A DNA stretch of 64,000 nucleotides from UBA7330 sp043554545 (GCA_043554545.1 CP121337.1:4402001-4466000); one strand, 5' to 3'. Counted from the stretch's first letter, positions 42,895 through 52,242 are shown. Notes: a model not told the origin generated them from the sequence alone. Translations and numbers: made by a program.

Positions 42895-44301
42895 ATGGAA
42901 TATCGTTCGGAGCATGATACTATGGGGGAGGTAAAGGTCCCTGCAGATAAATATTGGGGAGCACAGACTCAGCGTTCTAAGGAGAACTTCAAGATTGGTG
43001 GAGCAAATATGCACATGCCAATGGAGATCATTTATGCATTTGCCATTTTGAAGAAATCTGCCGCAGAGGCGAATACCCAGTTAGGCGTATTGCCGGAGGA
43101 GAAATCCAAGGCTATTGCTACCGTTTGTGATGAGATACTCAATGGTGAACTTGATGATCAATTTCCTTTGGTTATTTGGCAAACTGGTTCAGGAACGCAA
43201 TCAAACATGAATTGCAACGAAGTAATTGCAAACCGTGCACATGTTAATGGAGGAGGTAAATTAACTGATGAAAAAAAAAGCATTCACCCCAATGATGATG
43301 TAAACAAGAGTCAGTCTTCCAATGATACGTTTCCGACGGCGATGCACATTGCCTCTTATAAAATATTAATCGATCAGACGCTTCCCAAAGTGAAGAAGCT
43401 CAGAGATACACTTCAAAAGAAGGCAGATTTATTTATGAGCGTGGTAAAAATTGGACGAACCCACTTTATGGATGCAACTCCTTTAAGCCTGGGCCAGGAA
43501 TTTTCTGGATATGTATCTCAGCTGAATCATGCGATTAAGGCCATAGAAAACACATTTGAACATTTATCAGAATTGGCGCTAGGTGGAACAGCTGTAGGTA
43601 CAGGTCTTAATACACCTGATGGCTATGATGTACTTGTTGCAGAAAAGATTGCCAAGAATTCTGGTCTCCCTTTTAAGACGGCAGCGAATAAATTTGAGGC
43701 GCTTGCTGCACATGATGCTATGGTGGAAACTCATGGAGCACTTAAGCAGCTGGCTGTTAGTCTGTTTAAAATTGGTAATGACATTCGAATGTTGGCTTCT
43801 GGTCCTCGTAGTGGTATTGGCGAAATATTAATTCCGGAAAATGAACCAGGGTCTTCCATTATGCCGGGAAAAGTAAATCCAACACAGTGCGAAGCTTTAA
43901 CAATGGTATGTGCTCAAGTCATAGGCAACGACGTGGCAATCACCAGTGGAGGCATATATGGTCAATTTGAGCTAAACGTATTTAAGCCTTTGATGGTCTA
44001 TAACTTATTGACAAGTGCCAGGCTGCTTGGAGATGCATGTGAGTCTTTTAATGACAATTGTGCAGTAGGAATTGAACCTAACCATTCGGTAATCAAAGAG
44101 AAATTGGAAAGCTCATTGATGCTTGTTACCGCATTGAATACCCATATCGGATATGAAAATGCTGCTAAGATTGCAAAGAAAGCTCACAAGGAAGGAACCA
44201 CCCTTAGAAAGGCTGCAATTGACCTGGAATTACTCACTTCAGAGCAATTTGACGAGTGGGTAAAACCAGAAGATATGATAGGTTCCATGAAGAAACATTA
44301 A
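42895..44301 (+). CDS. fumC: Class II fumarate hydratase
   Basis: 468 residues, full length for the iron-independent class. It interconverts fumarate and malate in the citric acid cycle. The family signature GSSIMPGKVNPTQCEA (about 319-334) is present, with the substrate-binding TGSGTQSNMNCNEVIANRA (about 98-116), SSNDTFPTAMH (about 139-149) and KIGRTHFMDATPL (about 185-197, with the catalytic His). A class II enzyme has no Fe-S cluster, which suits a place next to an iron island but is also just common in the phylum. The intergenic region before it is 173 bases. Confidence 0.97.
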   Translation: MEYRSEHDTMGEVKVPADKYWGAQTQRSKENFKIGGANMHMPMEIIYAFAILKKSAAEANTQLGVLPEEKSKAIATVCDEILNGELDDQFPLVIWQTGSGTQSNMNCNEVIANRAHVNGGGKLTDEKKSIHPNDDVNKSQSSNDTFPTAMHIASYKILIDQTLPKVKKLRDTLQKKADLFMSVVKIGRTHFMDATPLSLGQEFSGYVSQLNHAIKAIENTFEHLSELALGGTAVGTGLNTPDGYDVLVAEKIAKNSGLPFKTAANKFEALAAHDAMVETHGALKQLAVSLFKIGNDIRMLASGPRSGIGEILIPENEPGSSIMPGKVNPTQCEALTMVCAQVIGNDVAITSGGIYGQFELNVFKPLMVYNLLTSARLLGDACESFNDNCAVGIEPNHSVIKEKLESSLMLVTALNTHIGYENAAKIAKKAHKEGTTLRKAAIDLELLTSEQFDEWVKPEDMIGSMKKH

Positions 44302-44375
44302 ATTTGTATTTAATTAGGTTATTTTAGTACTTTGGTACCCAATATGTAAAGAGTTAAAAGTCAACAGATTATATC

Positions 44376-44999
44376 ATGAAAAGATTTGTAACGTTTTTTG
44401 TAATCCTTGCAGTTTTAGCGGTTTCTTATGAGTCAATGGCTCAGGAGATGACCAAAAAGGAAAAAAAAGAGTGGAAAAAAAGAGTTAAAAAATTAGAACC
44501 TGAGGAATACAAAGGTTTGATAGAAGAAAACAGATCCCTTAAAAGTCAGGTTAGTTCTCTGAGAAACGAATTGAATGGCGTTGATCAGAAGATTGCGGAT
44601 AAGGATGATCAAATTGCCCAATATTCGGGTCAGATTTCAGATCTTAGAAATCAACTGGCTCAGGCTCAAGCCAAAGCCCAGGCAGCTCCACCGCCACGTG
44701 CACAACCAACAGATGATGGTGGCATAGATGAAAGTGTTGGTGTTGTATTTAAAGTACAGATTGGTGCTTTTACCAATAAAGACTTAAGTAAGTATCTTGA
44801 TAACGCTAAAAACTTTTCTCAGGAAGAAGGGGATAGCGTTAAACGATTTACGCTTGGTGTTTTCAGAGATTACTGGGAAGCGGATACTTTCAAAAAATAC
44901 CTCAGAGAAATGGGTGTAAAAGATGCCTGGATTGTGTCCTATAAAGATGGTCAACGAGTACCTATCAAAGAAGTATTAGAAGGCATTACGAACTCTTAA
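44376..44999 (+). CDS. Exported coiled-coil protein with SPOR-like C-terminus
   Basis: 207 residues. Signal peptide MKRFVTFFVILAVLAVSYESMAQ, then a strongly charged helical stretch (KKEKKEWKKRVKKLEPEEYK), a coiled coil at about 45-95, an Ala/Pro-rich linker, and a C-terminal SPOR-like domain from about 122 (VVFKVQIGAFTNKDLSKYLDNAKNF, split, and FRDYWEADTFKKYLREMGVKDAWIVSY). SPOR domains bind denuded peptidoglycan at division sites. It is the type often called an ezrin/radixin/moesin-like protein in Bacteroidota, which refers only to the coiled coil. An intrinsic terminator follows. Confidence 0.82.
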   Translation: MKRFVTFFVILAVLAVSYESMAQEMTKKEKKEWKKRVKKLEPEEYKGLIEENRSLKSQVSSLRNELNGVDQKIADKDDQIAQYSGQISDLRNQLAQAQAKAQAAPPPRAQPTDDGGIDESVGVVFKVQIGAFTNKDLSKYLDNAKNFSQEEGDSVKRFTLGVFRDYWEADTFKKYLREMGVKDAWIVSYKDGQRVPIKEVLEGITNS

Positions 45000-45022
45000 G
45001 ATATAGCTTTAATACAAATGAG

Positions 45023-45049
45023 CCCTGGCAGATTTGTCAGGGTTTTTTT
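45023..45049 (+). terminator. Intrinsic terminator, overlapping the map promoter
   Basis: CCCTGGCA (45023-45030) pairs with TGTCAGGG (45035-45042), one G-T wobble, loop GATT, then seven T. The TTTG at 45033-45036, part in the loop and part in the second arm, is also the -33 element of the next promoter. Confidence 0.8.
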
Positions 45050-45061
45050 ATGTTAATTTTG
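45033..45061 (+). promoter_or_regulatory. Promoter of map
   Basis: TTTG at 45033-45036, 17 bases, TAATTTTG at 45054-45061 (TAnnTTTG). The transcription start would be near 45068, which supports the ATG at 45079 as the map start. Confidence 0.6.
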
Positions 45062-45078
45062 TAGTAAGCATGTTTAAT

Positions 45079-45870
45079 ATGATACACTATAAGTCTAAAG
45101 AAGAGATTGAATTGATGCGGGAAAGCGCGCTTGTGGTTTCAAGAACCTTAGGAATTCTGGCTGAACATGTTGAACCGGGAATTACACCACTTGAATTAGA
45201 TAAAATCGCTGAAGAATACATCAGAGATCAGGGCGCTGAGCCTGGCTTTTTGGGCTTATATGACTATCCAAATACCATAATCACCTCTGTAAATGAACAG
45301 GTAGTGCATGGTATTCCAACAAATCGACCCCTGGAAGAAGGAGATATCGTAGGCATTGATTGTGGATCAATGATGAATGGATATTATGGGGATCATGCTT
45401 ATACTTTTGCAGTAGGAGAAATTAAACCTGAAATTAAGCAACTACTAGAGGTTACTAAAAAGAGCCTTTACCTCGGAATTGAACAAATGAAGTCAGGTAA
45501 TAGGATTGGTGACATTGGCTTTGCGATTCAATCGTATACAGAAAGTTATGGATATGGAGTAGTTCGTGAATTGGTTGGTCACGGGCTTGGAAAGAAAATG
45601 CATGAGTCTCCTGAAGTCCCAAATTATGGGAAAAGAGGCAGAGGCCAGCTCTTGAAAGAAGGGTTGGTACTTGCAATTGAACCGATGATCAATATGGGTA
45701 CAAGAAGAGTGATTCAGTTGTCTGATGGTTGGACCATTGTGACTGCAGATAAGAAGCCATCAGCTCATTTTGAACATGATGTTGCAATGATTGATGGAAA
45801 GGCAGAAATACTGTCTACTTTTGACTATATAGAAAAAGTACTTAAGAAAAAAGGTGCTTTTATCGTTTGA
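45079..45870 (+). CDS. map: Type I methionyl aminopeptidase
   Basis: 263 residues from the ATG at 45079 (MIHYKSKEEIELM), the usual family N-terminus; an ATG at 45070 and a longer frame from 45034 exist but would precede or abut the predicted transcription start. It removes the initiator Met from new proteins. The dimetal site is visible: Asp in GDIVGIDCGSMMNGYYGDHAYTF (split, about 88-110), His in ELVGHGLGKKMHESPEVPNYG (about 165-185), Glu in LAIEPMINMG, and Glu in FEHDVAM. It is followed after 25 bases by the CLC channel. Confidence 0.95.
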   Translation: MIHYKSKEEIELMRESALVVSRTLGILAEHVEPGITPLELDKIAEEYIRDQGAEPGFLGLYDYPNTIITSVNEQVVHGIPTNRPLEEGDIVGIDCGSMMNGYYGDHAYTFAVGEIKPEIKQLLEVTKKSLYLGIEQMKSGNRIGDIGFAIQSYTESYGYGVVRELVGHGLGKKMHESPEVPNYGKRGRGQLLKEGLVLAIEPMINMGTRRVIQLSDGWTIVTADKKPSAHFEHDVAMIDGKAEILSTFDYIEKVLKKKGAFIV

Positions 45871-45895
45871 TAATCATACATGATCTAACAACTAC

Positions 45896-47674
45896 ATGGG
45901 CTATTCAAAATTGTTGATGCGCCTGCTGGTCTGGCGACTCAAAACAATTAGCGACAGTAATTTCACGCTTATCATGGCGGGCATAATTGGTCTTATATCA
46001 GGCCTTGCAGCTGTTGTCTTAAAAAGTACGGTACATTTTATACAGTCTGTTCTTGAGAACAATATTGACTTAACGGGTTTTAACTACCTGTATCTCGCCT
46101 TTCCACTTATTGGTATCCTGATTACGGTGATTGTCGCCAGATATGTTTTGAAGGAACATTTGGGTCATGGCATCACTCAGATTCTTTATGCAATATCTAA
46201 GAACTCAAGTGTATTAAGAAAAACACAGATGTACTCCAGGATGATTACCAGCGCAATCACGGTTGGATTTGGAGGATCTGTTGGATTGGAGGCACCTATC
46301 GTTGTTACGGGCTCAGCTATAGGCTCAAATTTTGGCAGGTTGGTTCACCTCGATTATAAGAAACGAACCTTGCTCATCGGATGTGGTGCAGCTGGAGCTA
46401 TTTCAGCTATTTTCAACTCCCCAATTACTGGTGTGATTTTCGCCATAGAAGTTATCATGACCGAGGTTAAAATCAGTAAGTTCATCCCCATATTGATTGC
46501 TTCGGTTTGTGGCCAGTTGGTTAGTATCTCATTACTGGGTGAAGACATCCTATTTAGCTTCAGACTTACAGATTCATTTAAGGCCTCTGATGCACCATAT
46601 TACTTATTACTCGGTATGTTTTGTGGAATGATCTCGCTCTATTTCACCAGAATAATGTACTGGATTGAGCAGTTGATCAGAAATATCAATGAAAGCTTTT
46701 CAAGAGCGTTGATTGGTGGCCTTGGCCTTGCAATCATCATTTTTACATTTCCTCCGATTTATGGGGAGGGCTATGAATCTATTAAAGATCTTTTGGCAGG
46801 ACGTGAGCTAGATCTTTTTGATCGAACGATTTTTGAGCCTTGGGCGGATAACCAGTTTGTCCTTATGGCATTCTTATTTGCAGTGTTACTGGTAAAGCCA
46901 ATGGCTACTGCATTAACTATAGGAGCAGGTGGTAGTGGAGGTATTTTTGCACCCTCGCTTTTCATGGGAGGGGTTGCTGGATTCTTTTTTACTCAGATTA
47001 TTATTTTCATTATTCCCGGGACATCGATTAGTGCTAGTAATTTCACACTGGTGGGAATGTGTGGCGTGATGAGTGGCGTCCTGCATGCTCCCTTAACAGC
47101 CATCTTTCTTATTGCTGAGATTACAGGTGGCTATGTCTTGTTTGTTCCTTTGATGTTGGTTTCTGCCATCTCTTACTCAACCATTTCCTATTTTGAAAAG
47201 CATTCTATCTACACTAAGAAATTAATAGAAAAAGGAGACCTGATTCAGTATGACAGGGATAGAATCGTCTTAAGTTTGATTGACTTGAAAAAGGTCATGG
47301 AAAAAGACTTACTAAAAGTGCACCCGGAAGCAACACTGGGAGAGATGGTAGAGTTGGTCAAGAAAAGTAAGCGTAATATCTTTCCTGTGGTGAATGAAAA
47401 CCAGGAACTTGAAGGTATTGTGACCTTGGATGACATTCGAGAAATTATGTTTGACAATGAAAAGCACAATGATATAATCATCAAAGCCATCATGCAAAGA
47501 CCTCCGGCATTTGTCACACCTCAGGAAAAAATGCAATCAGTCATGAATAAATTTGAGTTAACACAAGCCTGGAACCTTCCTGTGATAGAAGATGGTAAAT
47601 ATCTTGGGTTTGTTTCCAAATCCAGAATATTTAATGCTTATAGGACCAAATTAATCAGACAGACCAAAGAGTAA
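45896..47674 (+). CDS. CLC-type chloride channel or antiporter with CBS pair
   Basis: 592 residues. The CLC core has about 10-12 membrane segments; the key motifs are GGSVGLEAPIVVTGSAIGSN (about 123-142, the GxExP region with the gating Glu) and GGSGGIFAPSLFMGG (about 344-358). GSGIP in helix D is not obvious. Residues about 455-590 form two CBS domains (MEKDLLKVHPEATLGEMVELVKK, then FVTPQEKMQSVMNKF and LPVIEDGKYLGFVSKSRIF), which bind nucleotides. The gating Glu suggests an H+/Cl- exchanger but this cannot be settled from sequence. The gap after it holds three perfect DnaA boxes. Confidence 0.92.
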   Translation: MGYSKLLMRLLVWRLKTISDSNFTLIMAGIIGLISGLAAVVLKSTVHFIQSVLENNIDLTGFNYLYLAFPLIGILITVIVARYVLKEHLGHGITQILYAISKNSSVLRKTQMYSRMITSAITVGFGGSVGLEAPIVVTGSAIGSNFGRLVHLDYKKRTLLIGCGAAGAISAIFNSPITGVIFAIEVIMTEVKISKFIPILIASVCGQLVSISLLGEDILFSFRLTDSFKASDAPYYLLLGMFCGMISLYFTRIMYWIEQLIRNINESFSRALIGGLGLAIIIFTFPPIYGEGYESIKDLLAGRELDLFDRTIFEPWADNQFVLMAFLFAVLLVKPMATALTIGAGGSGGIFAPSLFMGGVAGFFFTQIIIFIIPGTSISASNFTLVGMCGVMSGVLHAPLTAIFLIAEITGGYVLFVPLMLVSAISYSTISYFEKHSIYTKKLIEKGDLIQYDRDRIVLSLIDLKKVMEKDLLKVHPEATLGEMVELVKKSKRNIFPVVNENQELEGIVTLDDIREIMFDNEKHNDIIIKAIMQRPPAFVTPQEKMQSVMNKFELTQAWNLPVIEDGKYLGFVSKSRIFNAYRTKLIRQTKE

Positions 47675-47737
47675 ATATTGCATCTATCTGGTTTTCAGTG
47701 AATTACGAAAACTGCCAAATAATGCTTTCCTTTGATC

Positions 47738-47844
47738 TTATCCACAAACTTTTAATTTAATGACCGGCATGTAAGTGTCTTATATACAGAGCATTATCTA
47801 GTTATCTGATTTTTATGTGGATAAGTTTAGTGAAATGTGGATAA
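47738..47844. other. Cluster of three perfect DnaA boxes
   Basis: TTATCCACA at 47738-47746 and its complement TGTGGATAA at 47816-47824 and 47836-47844, all without mismatch, within 107 bases of the 419-base gap 47675-48093 (about 30% GC by hand count). An AT-rich stretch follows at 47901-47985. The rest of the gap holds no gene. It is either an alternative origin, a DnaA-titration site or a DnaA-controlled promoter for the gene at 48094. Confidence 0.7.
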
Positions 47845-48093
47845 AATTGGCAAAGTACAATTTTGACTGGCCGGATAGTTCAGAGATATCAGTTAATGCG
47901 ATAAAAAATTTTAGTTAATTCATTTAATTTTTATGATTTTTATCTTTTGGCTAACAATTAATTATAAATAATCTAATTGTAGGCACATTTTGTTGGCGGA
48001 AAGCTGGAAGTCAAATAGGATGTGGAAATAGTACAATTCATACGCTTTAACTTTTGAACAAAATGAAGTGATGAGACGTTAGATTGTTATAGC

Positions 48094-48564
48094 ATGAAAT
48101 ATACGCTGATATTGGCCTTATTTATTTTAGGTACTGAACTGAAATCCCAAGAGCTTCAAATGGTTTCGCTTAAGGAGCTTAGTGAGCGGATTGATAAACC
48201 ATCGGACAAACTGAAAGTAATCAATTTTTGGGCTTCCTGGTGTAAACCATGCATCATGGAGATGCCTTACTTCGAAGCAATTAACAAATCGGATGCGGAA
48301 GTACTTTTAATTACTTTAGATCATCCGGATGATATAGAGAAGGCCACTAGAATAGTTACTAAAAATGGGATTACGTCAAAAGTATTGCTTCTGAATGAGT
48401 CCGATGCAGATAAGTTTATTTCATCTATAAATAGTGATTGGTCAGGAGCTATTCCCGCAACCATGTTTGTAGATGCCCGGGGCAACAAGTATTTTTACGA
48501 AGAAGCCTTTGATAAAACGCAACTAGATAAACTCGTTAAAAAATTTAGCGCATACAATAGATAG
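48094..48564 (+). CDS. TlpA-like thioredoxin-fold protein, exported
   Basis: 156 residues with a short signal peptide (KYTLILALFILGTEL). The thioredoxin motif is VINFWASWCKPCIMEMPYFEAI (split, about 44-65) with the CKPC active site. The cis-Pro loop (AIPATMFVDARG, about 126-137) is kept. TlpA-type proteins reduce disulfides in the periplasm, for example in cytochrome c maturation. It is followed after 6 bases by a second thioredoxin-fold gene, and preceded by the DnaA-box gap. Confidence 0.88.
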   Translation: MKYTLILALFILGTELKSQELQMVSLKELSERIDKPSDKLKVINFWASWCKPCIMEMPYFEAINKSDAEVLLITLDHPDDIEKATRIVTKNGITSKVLLLNESDADKFISSINSDWSGAIPATMFVDARGNKYFYEEAFDKTQLDKLVKKFSAYNR

Positions 48565-48570
48565 TTTACT

Positions 48571-49200
48571 ATGAAAAAGACAATTATCATTTTTACAGGG
48601 TTAATAGTGGTATTTACTATTTTATTTACAAATGCAAGTACAGACGAAATTCAGGGTTATACTGTGGGTGACTATGCAAGGGATTTTAGTCTGAAAGGCG
48701 TTGATGGTAAAATGGTCTCACTTACCGATTACCCCTCAGCAAAAGGATTTATTATTGTTTTCACGTGTAATACTTGTCCATATGCTAAAGCTTATGAGCA
48801 GAGAATCATTGACCTTGACAAAATGTATAAAGCAAAAGGATTTCCGGTGATAGCAATCAACCCAAATGACGTCAGTCAATCTGCTGGAGACTCTATGGAG
48901 GAGATGCTTCAAAGAAGTCAAGAAAGAAATTATAGTTTTCCTTACCTGAGAGATGATAAGCAGGAAATAACAGCTGCCTATGGGGCAGCTAAAACGCCCC
49001 ACGTTTATGTACTTAACAAAGAAGCAGTCGGAAAATATAAAGTTGAATATATAGGAGCCATAGATGACAGTCCAAGAGAAGCGTCAGATGCTGGTGAGAA
49101 GTATGTGGAAGCTGCAATTAATGCCTTGTTGTCTAATAAAAAGCCTACTGTCAAAGAAAAAAGAGCCATCGGATGTACCATTAAATGGAAAGATGCTTAA
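48571..49200 (+). CDS. Thioredoxin-family / AhpC-type protein, exported
   Basis: 209 residues with a signal peptide (MKKTIIIFTGLIVVFTILF). The domain begins at YTVGDYARDFSLKGVDGK; the active-site motif is FTCNTCPYAKAYEQRI, a CNTC pair. cis-Pro is in KTPHVYVL (about 149). The C-terminus has KRAIGCTIKWK, a further conserved Cys. The group is usually annotated as redoxin-domain or peroxiredoxin-like; there is no evidence here for peroxidase activity. It is paired with the TlpA-like gene (6 bases). Confidence 0.87.
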   Translation: MKKTIIIFTGLIVVFTILFTNASTDEIQGYTVGDYARDFSLKGVDGKMVSLTDYPSAKGFIIVFTCNTCPYAKAYEQRIIDLDKMYKAKGFPVIAINPNDVSQSAGDSMEEMLQRSQERNYSFPYLRDDKQEITAAYGAAKTPHVYVLNKEAVGKYKVEYIGAIDDSPREASDAGEKYVEAAINALLSNKKPTVKEKRAIGCTIKWKDA

Positions 49201-49214
49201 TTGTTGAAAGACTC

Positions 49215-51545
49215 TTAAAGAAAATGCATACCCAAGCTGAAATAAACCCTTAGCTTATTTATTTTATTCACTTTGGCAATTCCCAGCTGTATTGGTCCTG
49301 TTGGACTCATCATGCCTATTTTTAAACCATAGGAATACAAATAATGCACTTCAGATAAATTTGTACTGTTCCAATCTGAGTTAATGTTATAAAGTTCCGA
49401 TAGGAAATCTGTTAATGGCAATATTCCAGTGATCCCAGCACTTACGTTTGGCGAAATAAATAGGTTGGGCCTGATCTCCCATTGTACGTCAAATGAAGAT
49501 AATGCTGTCTGGGTAGAGAATAACTCGCCTTCCCTTAATCCGCTGAAAGTAATGTATTGAGATCTTGCTCTTTGTTCCATCCCTCCGATAAAAAAATATT
49601 TTTGAAGTCCATACGGATAATAGTTTGTATCTGAATTTAGTTGGGAAAGCAAGTTGATCTTAGGCTGTAAAGTTAATTTTTCATTGAATGAAAAATTCCC
49701 ATGATAATTCAAATTGATTTGCAAAGCCCCATCAAAGTCAATTTTCAGAGGATTGACCAGGGTGCCCAGGTCACCATAAAAATATATATCGGATTGTTGA
49801 TCAAATTGGTACATTGCACCTAATTCAAATAAGCTTCCAGCTGTCGGAAAAAATCTACGATTCAAATTGTTTTGGACAAATCGCAAACCAAAAGCATTTC
49901 CTTTATGTTCATTTTTAATGATTTCGGTGACCAGAGAATCGGATGAAATCCCACGGGTTTCAGGTGAGATAACTGGTTGATAGTTATCCCAAGTGGCGAG
50001 ATAAAAAGCACTCAAATAAGCATTATTGCTAAGATCTCGGTTTAGTTGAAAAGAGCCTTCATTATGATTAAAATAGTATTCATTTGACTTTTGGCCAGAT
50101 TCAAATGACTTTTGGACCAACTTTTCATTGTAAAACTCAGCACGATACCAAAATTTCTGACCACTGGTAATATAACCTTGTTGTTGAACTCTGAATTTTG
50201 GGTTTTCTGCGGCATCTACAGAAAACAGGGTTCTACTTCCACGGCCAATAAAATTTCTGGTAGTCATGTTTATAATAATGCCAGCCCCTCTTTCCGTGTC
50301 AAAATGAATGCCTCCTTTCACATAAGTTTTCAGTCTTTCGTCCACTTCATAAGTGAGTACCCTCTTCCCATCAATAACGTCAAAGTAGTAGGTGATTTTT
50401 TTAAAAGTTCTTGATCCACTCGCCTGGCGGATTTTATCTTCCAGATCATTAATTGTTAAGGTTTTTTCATCAAACCCAAATTTTTCCTTCAGGAGTTTCT
50501 GATTTACATTTGAAGCTCCCCTAAAGATAATTTCATCCATTATGACATTTTGGTCAAAAGTAGGAAGACGGTTAGGAGAGGGCTCTGGGGAAAGCAGGGG
50601 TTCTAATAATTTAATGATTTGATCAATATTATCATTAAGCGCCAATTTCCCTTCCTGAATAATCTCAGTGGTAGCTTTAAAATCCCCAGTTCCATACTGC
50701 AAATAAGGCATGTGATTCAATAATACATCACAATTCTGTTGTTGCTCTGGGTTTTTTAAACTGGATGAAATCATCGCGGATTGAAAAAGTAACCCAGTCA
50801 TGGATTCCAATTCAATTCCAGATTTTAAACCACCACTTACATCACTCCCAATAATGATGTCTGCTCCCCATTCTTTTGCAATATTGACTGGAAAATTATT
50901 GAGCACACCACCATCAATAAGCAAGATATCGTTGTACCTAACTGGAGTAAATACAGAAGGAATTGACATACTCGAGCGCATGGCCAATGCTATATCACCG
51001 GTGCTAAATATAACTTCTTTACCATTGACTATATCTGTAGCCACACATCGATAAGGAATTGGCAATTCATCAAAGTCAGTAATTCCAGCCACGGGCAAAG
51101 CAACTTTGGATAAAAACATTCCCAATTCCTGACCGTCGATCAGCCCCAGGGGGAGAGAGGGCTTAAAATTGTCAAAAGCAATTTCGAGGGAATACTTTTC
51201 ATACTCATCTCGTTCTGCATTGTTGATGTAGTCATAGGGGACCCGGGTGGCAAAGATTTCATCCCACTCTATGGCTTTGGCTATGTGTTCGATTGAATCA
51301 GCAGAATAACCAATGGCATACATCCCCCCTATTACACTACCCATACTGTTTCCAACAATTAAGTCTGGTTTTATCCCTAGGGAATCAAGAGCTTTTAGTA
51401 AGGGGATATGTGCCATCCCTTTGGCGCCACCACCACTCAATACGATGGCTAGCTTTGGTTTGGTAGTTAATGACTGTGATTGGGCAAAAAGGGTTGCTGC
51501 GAATATTAGATAGAAATAAAAGATGATGAAAACCCTTCTTCTCAT
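49215..51545 (-). CDS. Patatin-like phospholipase with outer-membrane beta-barrel
   Basis: 776 residues. Signal peptide, then a patatin domain with the oxyanion loop VLSGGGAKGMAH (about 35-46), the nucleophile GNSMGSVIGG (about 65-74) and the DGG of IDGGVLNNFP (about 210-219), giving the Ser-Asp dyad. From about 330 a POTRA-like region (NVIMDEIIFRGASNVNQKLL) leads into a 16-strand-type barrel ending KLRVYFSLGMHFL with a terminal aromatic. This is the type Vd-like layout of PlpD. A secreted or surface phospholipase A is likely; whether the patatin domain is released is unknown. It is convergent with the thioredoxin pair. Confidence 0.9.
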   Translation of the reverse strand: MRRRVFIIFYFYLIFAATLFAQSQSLTTKPKLAIVLSGGGAKGMAHIPLLKALDSLGIKPDLIVGNSMGSVIGGMYAIGYSADSIEHIAKAIEWDEIFATRVPYDYINNAERDEYEKYSLEIAFDNFKPSLPLGLIDGQELGMFLSKVALPVAGITDFDELPIPYRCVATDIVNGKEVIFSTGDIALAMRSSMSIPSVFTPVRYNDILLIDGGVLNNFPVNIAKEWGADIIIGSDVSGGLKSGIELESMTGLLFQSAMISSSLKNPEQQQNCDVLLNHMPYLQYGTGDFKATTEIIQEGKLALNDNIDQIIKLLEPLLSPEPSPNRLPTFDQNVIMDEIIFRGASNVNQKLLKEKFGFDEKTLTINDLEDKIRQASGSRTFKKITYYFDVIDGKRVLTYEVDERLKTYVKGGIHFDTERGAGIIINMTTRNFIGRGSRTLFSVDAAENPKFRVQQQGYITSGQKFWYRAEFYNEKLVQKSFESGQKSNEYYFNHNEGSFQLNRDLSNNAYLSAFYLATWDNYQPVISPETRGISSDSLVTEIIKNEHKGNAFGLRFVQNNLNRRFFPTAGSLFELGAMYQFDQQSDIYFYGDLGTLVNPLKIDFDGALQINLNYHGNFSFNEKLTLQPKINLLSQLNSDTNYYPYGLQKYFFIGGMEQRARSQYITFSGLREGELFSTQTALSSFDVQWEIRPNLFISPNVSAGITGILPLTDFLSELYNINSDWNSTNLSEVHYLYSYGLKIGMMSPTGPIQLGIAKVNKINKLRVYFSLGMHFL

Positions 51546-52125
51546 TTTAAGGCTGCTAATGATTTATTGATGCAATTCTCAACGAAAATAGGGATTATTA
51601 TCATTTAATAATAAAGTGCAAATTGAGGAGTCAAAAGCGATCTAACGAGTAATTCAATAATATTTAATGGGAATGAACGGAAACATCTACGTCTATCTAA
51701 GTAAATATTTTTCGATGAGGATACAGTGTTCTATGAACTAGATCATCTCTTTTGATCGTTTGAGTAGGTGATGATCTCATTGGCTTTACCATCCGATTCA
51801 TCCTTGGAATTTATGCTACATTCATTACCTAAAACACCTTTACTATTACATACCTGTTGTTAAAACATATAAGGAAAAGTAATCTTTTCATCAATTTTTC
51901 TAATTTTTGTTGACCTAGAGTGAAGGATAACAAACATGTTTAATTTCATTTAAATACTGTAACTCTACTTTTTGTTTAATAATTATGCCGAAATAAATGC
52001 TTTTTATTAAACAAAATCAGTTCTTCCGCCGGGGTGGATTATTGTACCTTAGAATGTTATCGTAATTAATTAATTTTCAGTATTAAATTTCCCCATAAAA
52101 AGTATACTTGCCCAAGTCATCACCC
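51546..52125. other. 580-base gap between the patatin gene and the TAXI region
   Basis: AT-rich and without a convincing gene on either strand. A dyad AGATCATC/GATGATCT (51740-51747 and 51770-51777) with a 22-base loop is present. At 52036-52049 is GGATTATTGTACCT, the same 14-mer that occurs before the small ORF at 25405; it may contain a promoter for the small ORF at 52126. Confidence 0.45.
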
Positions 52126-52242
52126 ATGAGAGTCACTTCGTTACTGTTCATTTTTCATATTTCGTTAATTAGTCAATTGATTGCACAAACCACTGAAAAT
52201 GAATATCCCCGCTATGCGTTTACACCTAATTGTAAAAAATGA
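52126..52242 (+). CDS. Small exported peptide, 38 residues, coupled to the TAXI gene
   Basis: ATG at 52126, TGA at 52240-52242. It has a signal peptide (MRVTSLLFIFHISLISQLIA) cut before QTT, then a short tail of about 18 residues with one Cys. Its stop overlaps the start of the next gene as ATGA, which argues that it is translated. It could be the leftover 5' end of a larger secreted protein, or a real leader peptide. Confidence 0.55.
   Translation: MRVTSLLFIFHISLISQLIAQTTENEYPRYAFTPNCKK

Noticed and set aside
48762..48767. CACGTG core resembling parS in the thioredoxin-family gene
   Set aside because: The flanks do not match the parS arms and it lies in coding sequence.
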